Positions 7,309-13,327 are shown, counted from the stretch's first letter. The stretch is 13,620 nucleotides of DNA from Pseudomonadota bacterium (GCA_023430705.1 JAEYZJ010000111.1:1-13620), one strand, 5' to 3'. Numbers and translations are program-made. Notes: generated by a model not told the origin, from the letters alone.

Positions 7309-7475
7309 GGTAGGGTCTTTCAGGGCGACTGCCCGGGCCGCCGGCTTCTAGCAGCCCCCGCACCGGCAGCACAAATGAGAGTTTCTGATGCCTTCCAGTG
7401 CGATCCGTTATCGTGATCAAACCAATAGCCCCCTCACGCATTAGCCACACTGTGAACTGTGCATAGGAGAGTGCC

Positions 7476-7928
7476 ATGAAACCGACCGTGACCTGGATCC
7501 TCGTGGCGGACGGAGCAACAGCCAAGGTTTTCGAGCACTCGGGCCCCCACAGCGGGCTGAAGCCGGTTCAGGGACTGAAATTCGAGCAGGAGCCGCTGAA
7601 GGCCGGCGAGATCATGGCGGACCGTCCCGGCCGCTCGATCTCCTCGATGGGATCGGGTGGCCGCAGCGCCATCGAGTACACCTCCGACCCGGTCGCGGTC
7701 CGCGAGCGCCGCTTCATCGAGAACGTAGCCGCCGAACTCGACCGCAAGCTGCAGCAGAACTCGTTCGACCGCCTGATCGTCGTCGCCGCCCCGACCGCGC
7801 TGGGCGATCTGCGCCCCGCGCTGAGCAAGGGCCTGAAGGAAAAGATCATGGCCGAGCTGTCCAAGGACCTGACGAACGTTCCCACGCCGCAGCTCGAAGC
7901 CCATTTCGCAGACCTCCTCCCGATCTGA
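7476..7928 (+). CDS. Host attachment family protein (baeRF/eRF1-like fold)
   Basis: A 150-residue soluble protein matching the family annotated as 'protein required for attachment to host cells'. The typical opening, TWILVADGATAKVFEHSG, lies at residues 5-22, a glycine/serine-rich middle (RSISSMGSGGRSAIEY) at about 53-68, and RERRFIENVAAELDRKLQQN, FDRLIVVAAPTALGDLRPAL and ELSKDLTNVPTPQLEAHF follow. Family members are common in rhizobia and related bacteria; the fold is related to release-factor eRF1 domains, and the attachment role comes from an Agrobacterium gene and is not proven generally. The ATG at 7476 has a good AGGAGA about 7 nt upstream. It has no operon partner: rarD is divergent and the next gene is convergent with an 18-bp gap. 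It has no secretion signal, so direct surface attachment is doubtful. Confidence 0.88.
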   Translation: MKPTVTWILVADGATAKVFEHSGPHSGLKPVQGLKFEQEPLKAGEIMADRPGRSISSMGSGGRSAIEYTSDPVAVRERRFIENVAAELDRKLQQNSFDRLIVVAAPTALGDLRPALSKGLKEKIMAELSKDLTNVPTPQLEAHFADLLPI

Positions 7929-7946
7929 TCGCGGCGGCGGACGCGC

Positions 7947-8792
7947 TCAGCCCTCCTCGTCCTCGTCGTCTTCACCCTGCCCCGTCACCGCCTCGAGGAA
8001 CTCGCCCAGGATCGGATTGAAGAGGTCCGGGCGCTCGAGGTTGGGAAAGTGCGCCGTGTCCTCGATGACGATGGCGAAGGAGTTCTCGATCTCTTCCGAC
8101 AGGTCCTCGTGGATGGCGATGATGTCGGAACAGTCGAGTTCGCCCACCACCAGCAGCGTCGGCGCCGTGATGGTGTGGAGATTGTCGAAGGCCGGCTCCG
8201 GCCGCTCTTCCTCGGTCAGCCTGGGGTGGGTGAGGTGGATTTCGTTCATGGCGAGGAAGAGTTCCCGCGCATTGCCGGTCACCCGCCCGGCTTCGCCGTA
8301 CGGACCATCGAGCCACTGGTGCGCCTGGATCCGGTTGGCGGTGCCGATATTGCCGCGCTCCCTGGCATACTCGACGGCCTCCTCGAGCTGCTCGACTTCC
8401 TCGTCGAGTTCATAACCCTCGGCGCCGGTGACGGCTGTCCCCATCAGCACCAGCGCGATCGTCCGCTCGGGATGCTCGAGCGCGAAGTCGATGGCGAGCC
8501 CACCGCCCATCGAGGAGCCGACAAGGATGGCGGCGTGGACGCTCAGCTGGTCGAGCACCGTCTCGAGGTCGACGAGGTGGTTGAACGGCACGTCCGCCGT
8601 CGTCGTCTCGCCATAGCCGCGCCGGTCGTAGCTGATGGCGTGGTAGCCTTCCTCGGCCAGCATCCGCATCTGCTCGGCCCACATGCGCCGGTCGGTCACG
8701 CCCGAGTGCAGGAACACGACCGGGATGCCGAACCCGTCGGCCTCGCCGCGGATCACCGCGCCATCGAACGGGATTTCAAAGGGAGCGCTCAT
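7947..8792 (-). CDS. Alpha/beta-fold hydrolase (hydrolase 1)
   Basis: A 281-residue single-domain alpha/beta hydrolase. The order is typical: oxyanion region VVFLHSGVTDRRMW (25-38), YDRRGYGET (55-63), nucleophile elbow VGSSMGGG with S94, acid D220 in VVGELDCSD, and H248 in EDTAHFPNLERPDLF. A helical lid occupies about 126-185. The enzyme probably cleaves an ester, lactone or similar bond in the cytoplasm; the substrate cannot be told. The C-terminus is strongly acidic (GEDDEDEEG, 273-281), which is unusual for the family. The ATG at 8792 is preferred to an upstream TTG at 8807 because GAGG lies 7 nt before it. It lies 124 bp downstream of the tam-like gene on the same strand and may be co-transcribed, though a hairpin at 8840-8864 lies between. 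Confidence 0.9.
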   Translation of the reverse strand: MSAPFEIPFDGAVIRGEADGFGIPVVFLHSGVTDRRMWAEQMRMLAEEGYHAISYDRRGYGETTTADVPFNHLVDLETVLDQLSVHAAILVGSSMGGGLAIDFALEHPERTIALVLMGTAVTGAEGYELDEEVEQLEEAVEYARERGNIGTANRIQAHQWLDGPYGEAGRVTGNARELFLAMNEIHLTHPRLTEEERPEPAFDNLHTITAPTLLVVGELDCSDIIAIHEDLSEEIENSFAIVIEDTAHFPNLERPDLFNPILGEFLEAVTGQGEDDEDEEG

Positions 8793-8839
8793 GGCGATGC
8801 CTCGCAATCGGAAAACGCGGCACTTAGCACCCGCCGGGA

Positions 8840-8864
8840 CGGGATGCCAGAGTGGCGCATCCCG
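8840..8864 (-). repeat. Hairpin between the tam-like gene and hydrolase 1
   Basis: Perfect 8-bp arms CGGGATGC (8840-8847) and GCATCCCG (8857-8864) surround a 9-nt loop. It lies 53 nt past the tam-like stop codon and 48 nt before the hydrolase 1 start. No T-tract follows on either strand, so it is at best a weak terminator or an mRNA-stabilising structure. Confidence 0.4.
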
Positions 8865-8916
8865 AGGGGGGTGAAGTCATGCCTGCCACGCGCCGGCTGA
8901 CCCCTGCCCCCAAACT

Positions 8917-9681
8917 TCAGCGCACCGCCACGATGAAGAGCCGGGGGAAGCGCAACAGTACCCTGCCGTCCACCGTGCGGGGATAGGCCTCGCCGATCAG
9001 TTCGAGATAGCGCGCAAGAAACGCTTCGCGCTCGCCGGCTTCCAGCGGATCGATGAAGGGGCGAAGCCCCGTGCCCTGAACCCATTCGACGATCGCCTCG
9101 GGTCCGGCCAGCGCGTGATTGTAGGTGGTGTGCCAGATGTCGAGCCGCCGCGCCCACGGGCGCAGCGCGTCGTAATAGTCCCGCACGGGCGGCAGGGGCA
9201 GGCGCGCAGCTCCCGCGAGCCGTTCCGCCCAGGGGCCTTCGGCCGCGACCTGCCGCATCAGCTGGTGCGACGGCTCCGACAGGTTGTCGGGCATCTGCAC
9301 GGCGAGGACACCGCCCTCGGCCAGCGCGGCGAGGACGCGGGGCAGTTGCGCGAGATGGTCGGGCACCCACTGGTAGATGGCGTTGGCAAAGACGAGGCCG
9401 GTTGCGGGCTCGGGCAGCCAGGTCGCCGCGTCCGCGCTCTCGAAGCGCGCGCCCGGCACCCGTTGCCGCGCCTCGGCCAGCATGTTGGGGGAGTTGTCGA
9501 GCCCGATCACGTCGGCGGCGGGGTAGCGCGCGAGGAGCAGTTCGGTGGAGTTGCCGGGGCCGCAGCCCATGTCCACCACCCGCGCCGGATCGGCCAGCGG
9601 CACCTGCGCGAGGAGGTCGCGCGAGGGGCGCGTCCGTTCGTCCTCGAACCTGAGATAGATGGAAGGCGACCAGTCGGCCAT
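8917..9681 (-). CDS. tam: Trans-aconitate 2-methyltransferase-like SAM-dependent methyltransferase
   Basis: A 254-residue class I methyltransferase, the usual length for Tam. The SAM-binding motif I is RVVDMGCGPGNSTELL (34-49), with the acidic post-I residue in GLDNSPNMLAEA (60-71). The segments VFANAIYQWVPDH (97-109) and VQMPDNLSEPSHQLMR (128-143) are characteristic of Tam rather than generic methyltransferases. Tam methylates trans-aconitate, a by-product that inhibits aconitase, using S-adenosylmethionine. The ATG at 9681 is preferred to an in-frame GTG at 9702 because GGGGG AAA lies about 9 nt upstream. An inverted repeat (9698-9734) sits just before this ribosome binding site. Upstream on the same strand, 108 bp away, is hydrolase 2. 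The substrate follows from family similarity only. Confidence 0.9.
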   Translation of the reverse strand: MADWSPSIYLRFEDERTRPSRDLLAQVPLADPARVVDMGCGPGNSTELLLARYPAADVIGLDNSPNMLAEARQRVPGARFESADAATWLPEPATGLVFANAIYQWVPDHLAQLPRVLAALAEGGVLAVQMPDNLSEPSHQLMRQVAAEGPWAERLAGAARLPLPPVRDYYDALRPWARRLDIWHTTYNHALAGPEAIVEWVQGTGLRPFIDPLEAGEREAFLARYLELIGEAYPRTVDGRVLLRFPRLFIVAVR

Positions 9682-9697
9682 TGCAGATTTCCCCCAT

Positions 9698-9734
9698 TGC
9701 ACCGGCGCATCGATACGGCACGAGGGCCGGTGCA
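9698..9734 (-). repeat. Inverted repeat just upstream of the tam ribosome binding site
   Basis: Arms TGCACCGGC (9698-9706) and GCCGGTGCA (9726-9734) are perfect 9-bp complements with a 19-nt spacer. The nearer arm ends about 2 nt from the G-rich ribosome binding site of the tam-like gene. It could be an operator or an mRNA leader structure; the sequence does not decide. Confidence 0.45.
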
Positions 9735-9747
9735 GTCCATGCCGGCT

Positions 9748-9781
9748 GGAAGGCGGACCGGACCGGACCGGCCCGCCTTCC
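9748..9781 (-). terminator. Strong hairpin after hydrolase 2, possible terminator without a T-tract
   Basis: A 9-bp stem (GGAAGGCGG at 9748-9756, CCGCCTTCC at 9773-9781), one mismatch, then four further pairs (CCGG/CCGG) close a 6-nt loop. The loop side consists of GGACC repeated three times (9755-9769). It begins 8 nt past the hydrolase 2 stop codon on the minus strand. No T-run follows, so termination would be weak or Rho-assisted, and some read-through into tam is plausible. Confidence 0.45.
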
Positions 9782-9789
9782 GCCGCCCG

Positions 9790-10503
9790 CTAGGAGCGAA
9801 TGCCCCTCGCCGCCCGGTCGATCACGTCGGCCACCGCGCCGGGCTGGCTCACGTAGATCGCGTGGCTGGCGGCGATGGTGGTGAGGTCGGCCCCGATGCG
9901 CTTGGTCATATCGGCCAGCATCCGCTGGTCGAACGCCTTGTCGTCGGTGCCGTAGATCGCCCAGCTGGGCTTGTTGCGCCATGCCGCCTGGGTCAGCTTC
10001 GTCCCGAACGCCGCAAGCGAGATCGGCACCTGCCCGTCGCCGAGGAAGGCCGCGTCGGCATCGCTGAGGTCGGCGGCAAAGCCGGCCTTGAACTTTTCCA
10101 GCGACAGGAAGCCGAAGCCGTCGGCCTGGGGCTCGATGACGAACTCGGGCGGCGTGGTGTAGCCCACATATAGCTGCGAGGTATCCTCGCCCGCGTCCGG
10201 CGAGAGGGCCGCGACATAGACCAGCGCGGTGACCTTGGGATCGGCGCCGGCTTCGGTGATTACCGTGCCGCCCCACGAATGGCCGACAAGCACGGTCGGT
10301 CCATCCTGCCGGGCGAGCATGCGCCTCGTGGCGGCGACGTCGTCTTCGAGCGAAGTGAGCGGGTTCTGCACGATGGAGACGCGATAGCCGCGTCCGGTGA
10401 GATTGTCATAGACGCCGCGCCAGCCCGAACCATCGGCGAAGGCGCCGTGGACGAGCACGATGTTGCGGGCGGGCTGGGTGGAATTGGTCAGGTCGGTCGT
10501 CAT
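9790..10503 (-). CDS. Alpha/beta-fold hydrolase (hydrolase 2), divergent from the OhrR-like gene
   Basis: A 237-residue alpha/beta hydrolase of the short, lid-poor EstC-like type. NIVLVHGAFADGSGWRGVYD (residues 14-33) gives the oxyanion region, S76 in VLVGHSWGGTVI is the nucleophile, D187 or D188 in AIYGTDDKAF the acid, and H214 in AASHAIYVSQPGAV the catalytic histidine. The likely chemistry is ester-type hydrolysis, although some enzymes of this fold act as perhydrolases; the substrate is unknown. The ATG at 10503 has GGAGG 9 nt upstream. A promoter with 11 of 12 matches to CTTGAC-N17-CTATAT lies at 10570-10598 on this strand, bracketed by TATCGCGATA palindromes, so the divergent OhrR-like repressor probably controls it. 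It has no CxxC and is not an Ohr peroxidase. Confidence 0.92.
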   Translation of the reverse strand: MTTDLTNSTQPARNIVLVHGAFADGSGWRGVYDNLTGRGYRVSIVQNPLTSLEDDVAATRRMLARQDGPTVLVGHSWGGTVITEAGADPKVTALVYVAALSPDAGEDTSQLYVGYTTPPEFVIEPQADGFGFLSLEKFKAGFAADLSDADAAFLGDGQVPISLAAFGTKLTQAAWRNKPSWAIYGTDDKAFDQRMLADMTKRIGADLTTIAASHAIYVSQPGAVADVIDRAARGIRS

Positions 10504-10537
10504 CTCGATAGTCCTCCAAATGGGGTTTCGGTGTTAC

Positions 10538-10617
10538 TATCGCGCTAACCGTTATCGCGATAACCATCTATCTAGTGAAGTCCAATCTAGCCGTCAAGGA
10601 TAATTCTTATCGCGATA
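10538..10617. promoter_or_regulatory. Cluster of TATCGCGATA operator boxes
   Basis: Three copies of a 10-bp palindrome lie between the divergent genes: TATCGCGCTA (10538-10547, one mismatch), TATCGCGATA (10553-10562, within the 14-bp perfect palindrome GTTATCGCGATAAC at 10551-10564) and TATCGCGATA (10608-10617). Centres are 15 and 55 bp apart. The middle box covers the probable transcription start of hydrolase 2 and the last one lies just upstream of its -35 element. MarR-family dimers bind such short palindromes, so these are inferred to be sites of the adjacent OhrR-like protein. Confidence 0.65.
10570..10598 (-). promoter_or_regulatory. Sigma-70-type promoter of hydrolase 2
   Basis: On the minus strand, CTTGAC (10598-10593) is followed after exactly 17 nt by CTAGAT (10575-10570). 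This matches the rhizobial housekeeping consensus CTTGAC-N17-CTATAT at 11 of 12 positions. Transcription would start near 10562, inside the perfect palindrome at 10551-10564, giving a leader of about 60 nt. Confidence 0.65.
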
Positions 10618-10630
10618 TTTATTTCCGCGA

Positions 10631-10666
10631 TCCCCGGGGCTATATAAGGGGGGTGACCCCGGGGAG
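10631..10666 (+). promoter_or_regulatory. Inverted repeat enclosing the ribosome binding site of the OhrR-like gene
   Basis: Arms TCCCCGGGG (10631-10639) and CCCCGGGGA (10657-10665) are perfect complements around a 17-nt spacer that contains TATATAAGG and GGGGGG. The right arm contains most of the Shine-Dalgarno GGGGAG (10661-10666), 7 nt before the ATG at 10674. The CTATAT at 10640-10645 could be a -10 element, although no good -35 precedes it. A smaller stem, GGGG with CCCC around GTGA-type loop sequence, could compete using part of the same arm. Confidence 0.5.
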
Positions 10667-10673
10667 CATCACT

Positions 10674-11150
10674 ATGGCCCATCGCAACCAACCTGTCCCG
10701 CTCGACGACCAGCTGTGCTTCGCCATCTACTCGGCGGGGATGGCGATCCAGCGGCTCTACAAGCCCCTGCTCGACCGGCTGGGCCTCACCTATCCGCAGT
10801 ACCTGGTGCTGAACGTGCTGTGGGCCGAGGACGGGCTGCCGGTCGGTGGCATCGCCCGGCGCCTGGCGCTGGAGCCGAGCACGCTGACGCCGCTGCTCAA
10901 GCGGCTCGAGGAGGCCGGGCTCGTGCAGCGCACCCGCAACCCGCAGAACGAACGGCAGGTGGTGGTGACGCTCACCCGGCGCGGCCGCGACATCCGCCCG
11001 GACACCGGCTGCCTCAACGACGCGCTGGCCACGGCCTCGGGCGCCGCGCCCGGCGCGCTGGCGCAACTGAACCGCGAGGTGAAGGGCCTGCGCGACGCAA
11101 TCTACACGAGCGTCGGCGGCTGGGACGCCGGCACCGGGCCGAACACGTAG
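10674..11150 (+). CDS. ohrR: OhrR-like MarR-family peroxide-sensing repressor
   Basis: A 158-residue winged-helix repressor. The N-terminal segment PLDDQLCFAIYSAG is the OhrR signature, with reactive cysteine C15. The partner tyrosines Y29 (RLYKPLLDRL) and Y40 (LTYPQYLVL) occupy the same numbered positions as in Bacillus subtilis OhrR (C15, Y29, Y40). The recognition region LEPSTLTPLLKRLEEAGLVQ (67-86) and wing NERQVVVTLTRRG (92-104) follow. Organic hydroperoxides oxidise the cysteine and release DNA. A second cysteine, C113, might act as a resolving residue, but its alignment with two-Cys OhrR is uncertain. The ATG at 10674 has GGGGAG 7 nt upstream and directly precedes the signature; the frame is open further upstream without a better start. 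Divergent from hydrolase 2, with TATCGCGATA boxes between them; no ohr gene is present in the window. Confidence 0.88.
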   Translation: MAHRNQPVPLDDQLCFAIYSAGMAIQRLYKPLLDRLGLTYPQYLVLNVLWAEDGLPVGGIARRLALEPSTLTPLLKRLEEAGLVQRTRNPQNERQVVVTLTRRGRDIRPDTGCLNDALATASGAAPGALAQLNREVKGLRDAIYTSVGGWDAGTGPNT

Positions 11151-11270
11151 CCCCGCCAGCCGCTCCCTCTTCCGACAATCCGTGCAGCCCACTGCTAGGC
11201 GAGCCGGATGAAATTTGCTATTCGCGCCGCAACCCGCCTCCCAACCGTTCGAGCCGACTGGAGTTCCCCC

Positions 11271-12608
11271 GTGAGTACGATCCTGAAGAGCCTGCCCAAG
11301 GGTGAGAAAGTCGGCATCGCCTTCTCCGGGGGCCTCGACACCAGCGCCGCGCTGCTCTGGATGAAGCTCAAGGGCGCCAAAGTCTATGCCTACACCGCCA
11401 ATCTCGGCCAGCCGGACGAGGCCGATTATGACGAGATCCCCCGCAAGGCCATGGATTTCGGCGCCGAGAATGCGCGCCTCGTCGATTGCCGCACCCAGCT
11501 GGTGCACGAGGGCATCGCCGCCATCCAGTCGGGCGCCTTCCACGTCTCGACCGGCGGGCTGACCTATTTCAACACCACCCCGCTCGGCCGCGCCGTCACC
11601 GGCACCATGCTGGTTTCGGCGATGCAGGAGGACGGCGTCAACATCTGGGGCGACGGCTCGACCTTCAAGGGCAACGACATCGAGCGCTTCTACCGCTACG
11701 GGCTGCTGACCAACCCGAACCTCAGGATCTACAAGCCCTGGCTCGACCAGGCCTTCATCGATGAGCTCGGTGGCCGCTCCGAGATGTCGGCGTTCCTGAC
11801 GGCACACGGCTTCGCCTACAAGATGAGCGCCGAGAAGGCCTACTCGACCGACAGCAACATCCTCGGCGCCACGCACGAGGCCAAGGACCTCGAGAGCCTC
11901 GACAGCGGCATCAAGATCGTGAGCCCGATCATGGGCGTGCCGTTCTGGCGCGACGACTGCGACGTGAAGGCCGAGACGGTGGTCGTCCGCTTCGCCGAAG
12001 GCCAGCCGGTGGCGCTGAACGGCCAGACCTTCGCCGACCCGGTGGCCCTGCTGCTCGAGGCCAACGCCATCGGCGGCCGCCACGGCCTCGGCATGAGCGA
12101 CCAGATCGAGAACCGCATCATCGAGGCCAAGAGCCGCGGCATCTACGAGGCGCCGGGCATGGCGCTGCTGCACATCGCCTATGAGCGGCTGCTGACCGGC
12201 ATCCACAACGAGGACACCATCGAGCAGTACCGCATCAACGGGCTCAGGCTCGGCCGCCTGCTCTACCAAGGCCGCTGGTTCGACAGCCAGGCCCTGATGC
12301 TGCGCGAGACGGCCCAGCGCTGGGTGGCGAGCGCCATCACCGGCGAAGTGACGCTGGAGCTGCGCCGCGGCAACGACTACTCGCTGCTCAACACCGAGAG
12401 CCCGAACCTCACCTATGCGCCCGAGCGGCTGAGCATGGAAAAGGTCGAGGACGCGCCGTTCTCGCCGGCCGACCGCATCGGGCAGCTGACCATGCGCAAC
12501 CTCGACATCGCCGACACCCGGGCCAAGCTCGACCTCTATTCGAAGACAGGACTGGTTTCGCTGGGCAAGGATGGCGACATGCTCCGGCTCGAGGGCGACA
12601 AGGAGTGA
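11271..12608 (+). CDS. argG: Argininosuccinate synthase, type 2 (long form)
   Basis: A 445-residue enzyme joining citrulline and aspartate with ATP to give argininosuccinate, the penultimate step of arginine synthesis, in the cytoplasm. It aligns from end to end with the roughly 447-residue E. coli form, not the shorter ~400-residue type. The ATP motif is FSGGLDTSAALLW (18-30); TGGLTYFNTTPLGRAVTGTM, NIWGDGSTFKGNDIERF and EAPGMALLHIAYERLLTGIH are strongly conserved. The GTG at 11271 is chosen because GGAG lies 7 nt upstream and the protein then begins VSTILKSLP, matching E. coli MTTILKHLP. An in-frame ATG at 11208 would add 21 residues not seen in the family. It lies 120 bp after the OhrR-like gene without a visible terminator. 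Residues 343-364 have a diverged copy downstream at 13136-13201. Confidence 0.97.
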   Translation: MSTILKSLPKGEKVGIAFSGGLDTSAALLWMKLKGAKVYAYTANLGQPDEADYDEIPRKAMDFGAENARLVDCRTQLVHEGIAAIQSGAFHVSTGGLTYFNTTPLGRAVTGTMLVSAMQEDGVNIWGDGSTFKGNDIERFYRYGLLTNPNLRIYKPWLDQAFIDELGGRSEMSAFLTAHGFAYKMSAEKAYSTDSNILGATHEAKDLESLDSGIKIVSPIMGVPFWRDDCDVKAETVVVRFAEGQPVALNGQTFADPVALLLEANAIGGRHGLGMSDQIENRIIEAKSRGIYEAPGMALLHIAYERLLTGIHNEDTIEQYRINGLRLGRLLYQGRWFDSQALMLRETAQRWVASAITGEVTLELRRGNDYSLLNTESPNLTYAPERLSMEKVEDAPFSPADRIGQLTMRNLDIADTRAKLDLYSKTGLVSLGKDGDMLRLEGDKE

Positions 12609-12615
12609 CGCACCC

Positions 12616-12639
12616 GGCGGGCGCGCCGAGGCGTCCGCC
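12616..12639 (+). terminator. Hairpin just after argG, possible terminator
   Basis: GGCGGGCGC (12616-12624) can pair with GCGTCCGCC (12631-12639) through nine pairs including one G-U, closing a 6-nt loop, 7 nt past the argG stop codon. No T-tract follows, so intrinsic termination is not assured. Confidence 0.45.
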
Positions 12640-13055
12640 AGGCTCGCGCCTTCGGATTGTTCACAGGGCCATCTCCCGGTGCGGGAGATGAAGCGCGGGC
12701 CGGCGGGGTGTTCGCCCCCAGCGGTAGTCCGCAAGCAATAGTCAGAGGCTCGCGCCTCGCCGGCCGGCCGGGGTTTTGGGCCTATGGCGCCAGGGGCGGG
12801 GTGCATCCCCTGCCGCATCGCAATGGGACGGTGGGCGGCGCATGTCCCCGGAATCCACCGGCCGACCCGCCTCTCCCGGCCGCCTCAGGTGACGGCCTTC
12901 GTCCCTGGAGAGGCGCCCGTTGCTGGCCTCCCCCTGCGTGCCAGCGGCTTGACCGGCGAACCGGCCCCTCCCCATGACGCTTTGAACCTGGACCGGCACG
13001 ACTGCCGACCCACCCGACCTCCCCCACCCCAACCACTCGTCATGATCGCGCTTCT
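12640..13055. other. Non-coding GC-rich stretch with hairpins and a 12-bp repeat
   Basis: No convincing gene is seen on either strand; the open frames are rich in Pro, Arg and Gly and lack domain motifs. It holds a perfect 9-bp hairpin (CATCTCCCG at 12670-12678, CGGGAGATG at 12682-12690, 3-nt loop), two copies of AGGCTCGCGCCT (12640-12651 and 12746-12757), a CCGGCCGGCCGG run near 12760-12772, and small GGGG/CCCC stems around 12709 and 12797. From about 13005 the plus strand turns pyrimidine-rich (CCCCCACCCC), facing the G-rich block that follows. It may be intergenic repeat material or decayed sequence. Confidence 0.5.
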
Positions 13056-13130
13056 GGGGCGGGGGACGGGGTGGAGAATACGATGGGGCGTAGGTGGGGG
13101 GATAAGTTGGGGATGGAGGATGGGGCGGGG
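13056..13130 (+). repeat. G-tract cluster with G-quadruplex potential
   Basis: Eight runs of four or more G lie within 75 bp on the plus strand, at 13056, 13061, 13068, 13085, 13096, 13109, 13122 and 13127, separated by short loops. The first three are only 1-2 nt apart. C-runs at 13021-13030 could instead pair with GGTGGGGG (13093-13100) or GGGGTGG (13068-13074). Function is unknown. Confidence 0.6.
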
Positions 13131-13135
13131 ACCTC

Positions 13136-13201
13136 ATGCCGCGCGAAACCGCGGGACGCCGGGTGGCGAGCGCCAGCACGGGCGAGGTGACGCTGGAGTT
13201 G
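13136..13201 (+). pseudogene. Relic of an argG coding segment
   Basis: Aligned without gaps to argG 12297-12362, 54 of 66 bases match, and in the corresponding frame 18 of 22 residues agree: ETA, VASA and TGEVTLEL are shared, with P for L, G for Q, R for W and S for I. Six of the ten altered codons are synonymous, which suggests descent from a diverged functional argG rather than a recent copy of the neighbouring gene. Similarity stops abruptly on the right after TTG and fades to the left within about 10 bases; an in-frame TAA lies at 13103. It corresponds to ArgG residues 343-364. It is too short to be functional as ArgG. Confidence 0.72.
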
Positions 13202-13327
13202 GACCGGAGACGCTTCTGTAGACTTGGCGACGGCGCTGGGGACTCACCAAGCGACTCGCGATACGGTCTGGTTAGCCACTTGTTCATACTTTGTTCTTAT
13301 GCAAGGGTGGCGTCAGGAGCGCCAGCC

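Noticed and set aside
7449..7461. Tandem ACTGTGA/ACTGTG just upstream of the host attachment gene.
   Set aside because: Only two 6-bp copies, with no dyad or known regulator nearby; likely chance.
8821..8828. CACTTAGC upstream of hydrolase 1, identical to the core of the ArsR operator arm.
   Set aside because: It is a single 8-bp half-site without its partner arm, and an 8-mer match is expected by chance in a window of this size.
11208..11270. 21-residue N-terminal extension of argG from ATG 11208.
   Set aside because: No good ribosome site precedes it, E. coli-type ArgG starts at the equivalent of GTG 11271, and GGAG is placed correctly for that GTG.
10587..12818. 743-codon open frame on the minus strand across argG and the OhrR-like gene.
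   Set aside because: It mirrors the codon pattern of two well-supported genes on the opposite strand and shows no domain.
12742..13287. Open frames of 145 aa (plus) and 181 aa (minus) in the region after argG.
   Set aside because: Both are Pro/Arg/Gly-rich low-complexity translations of GC- and G-tract DNA, lack a credible ribosome site, and the plus frame is not the frame of the argG relic.
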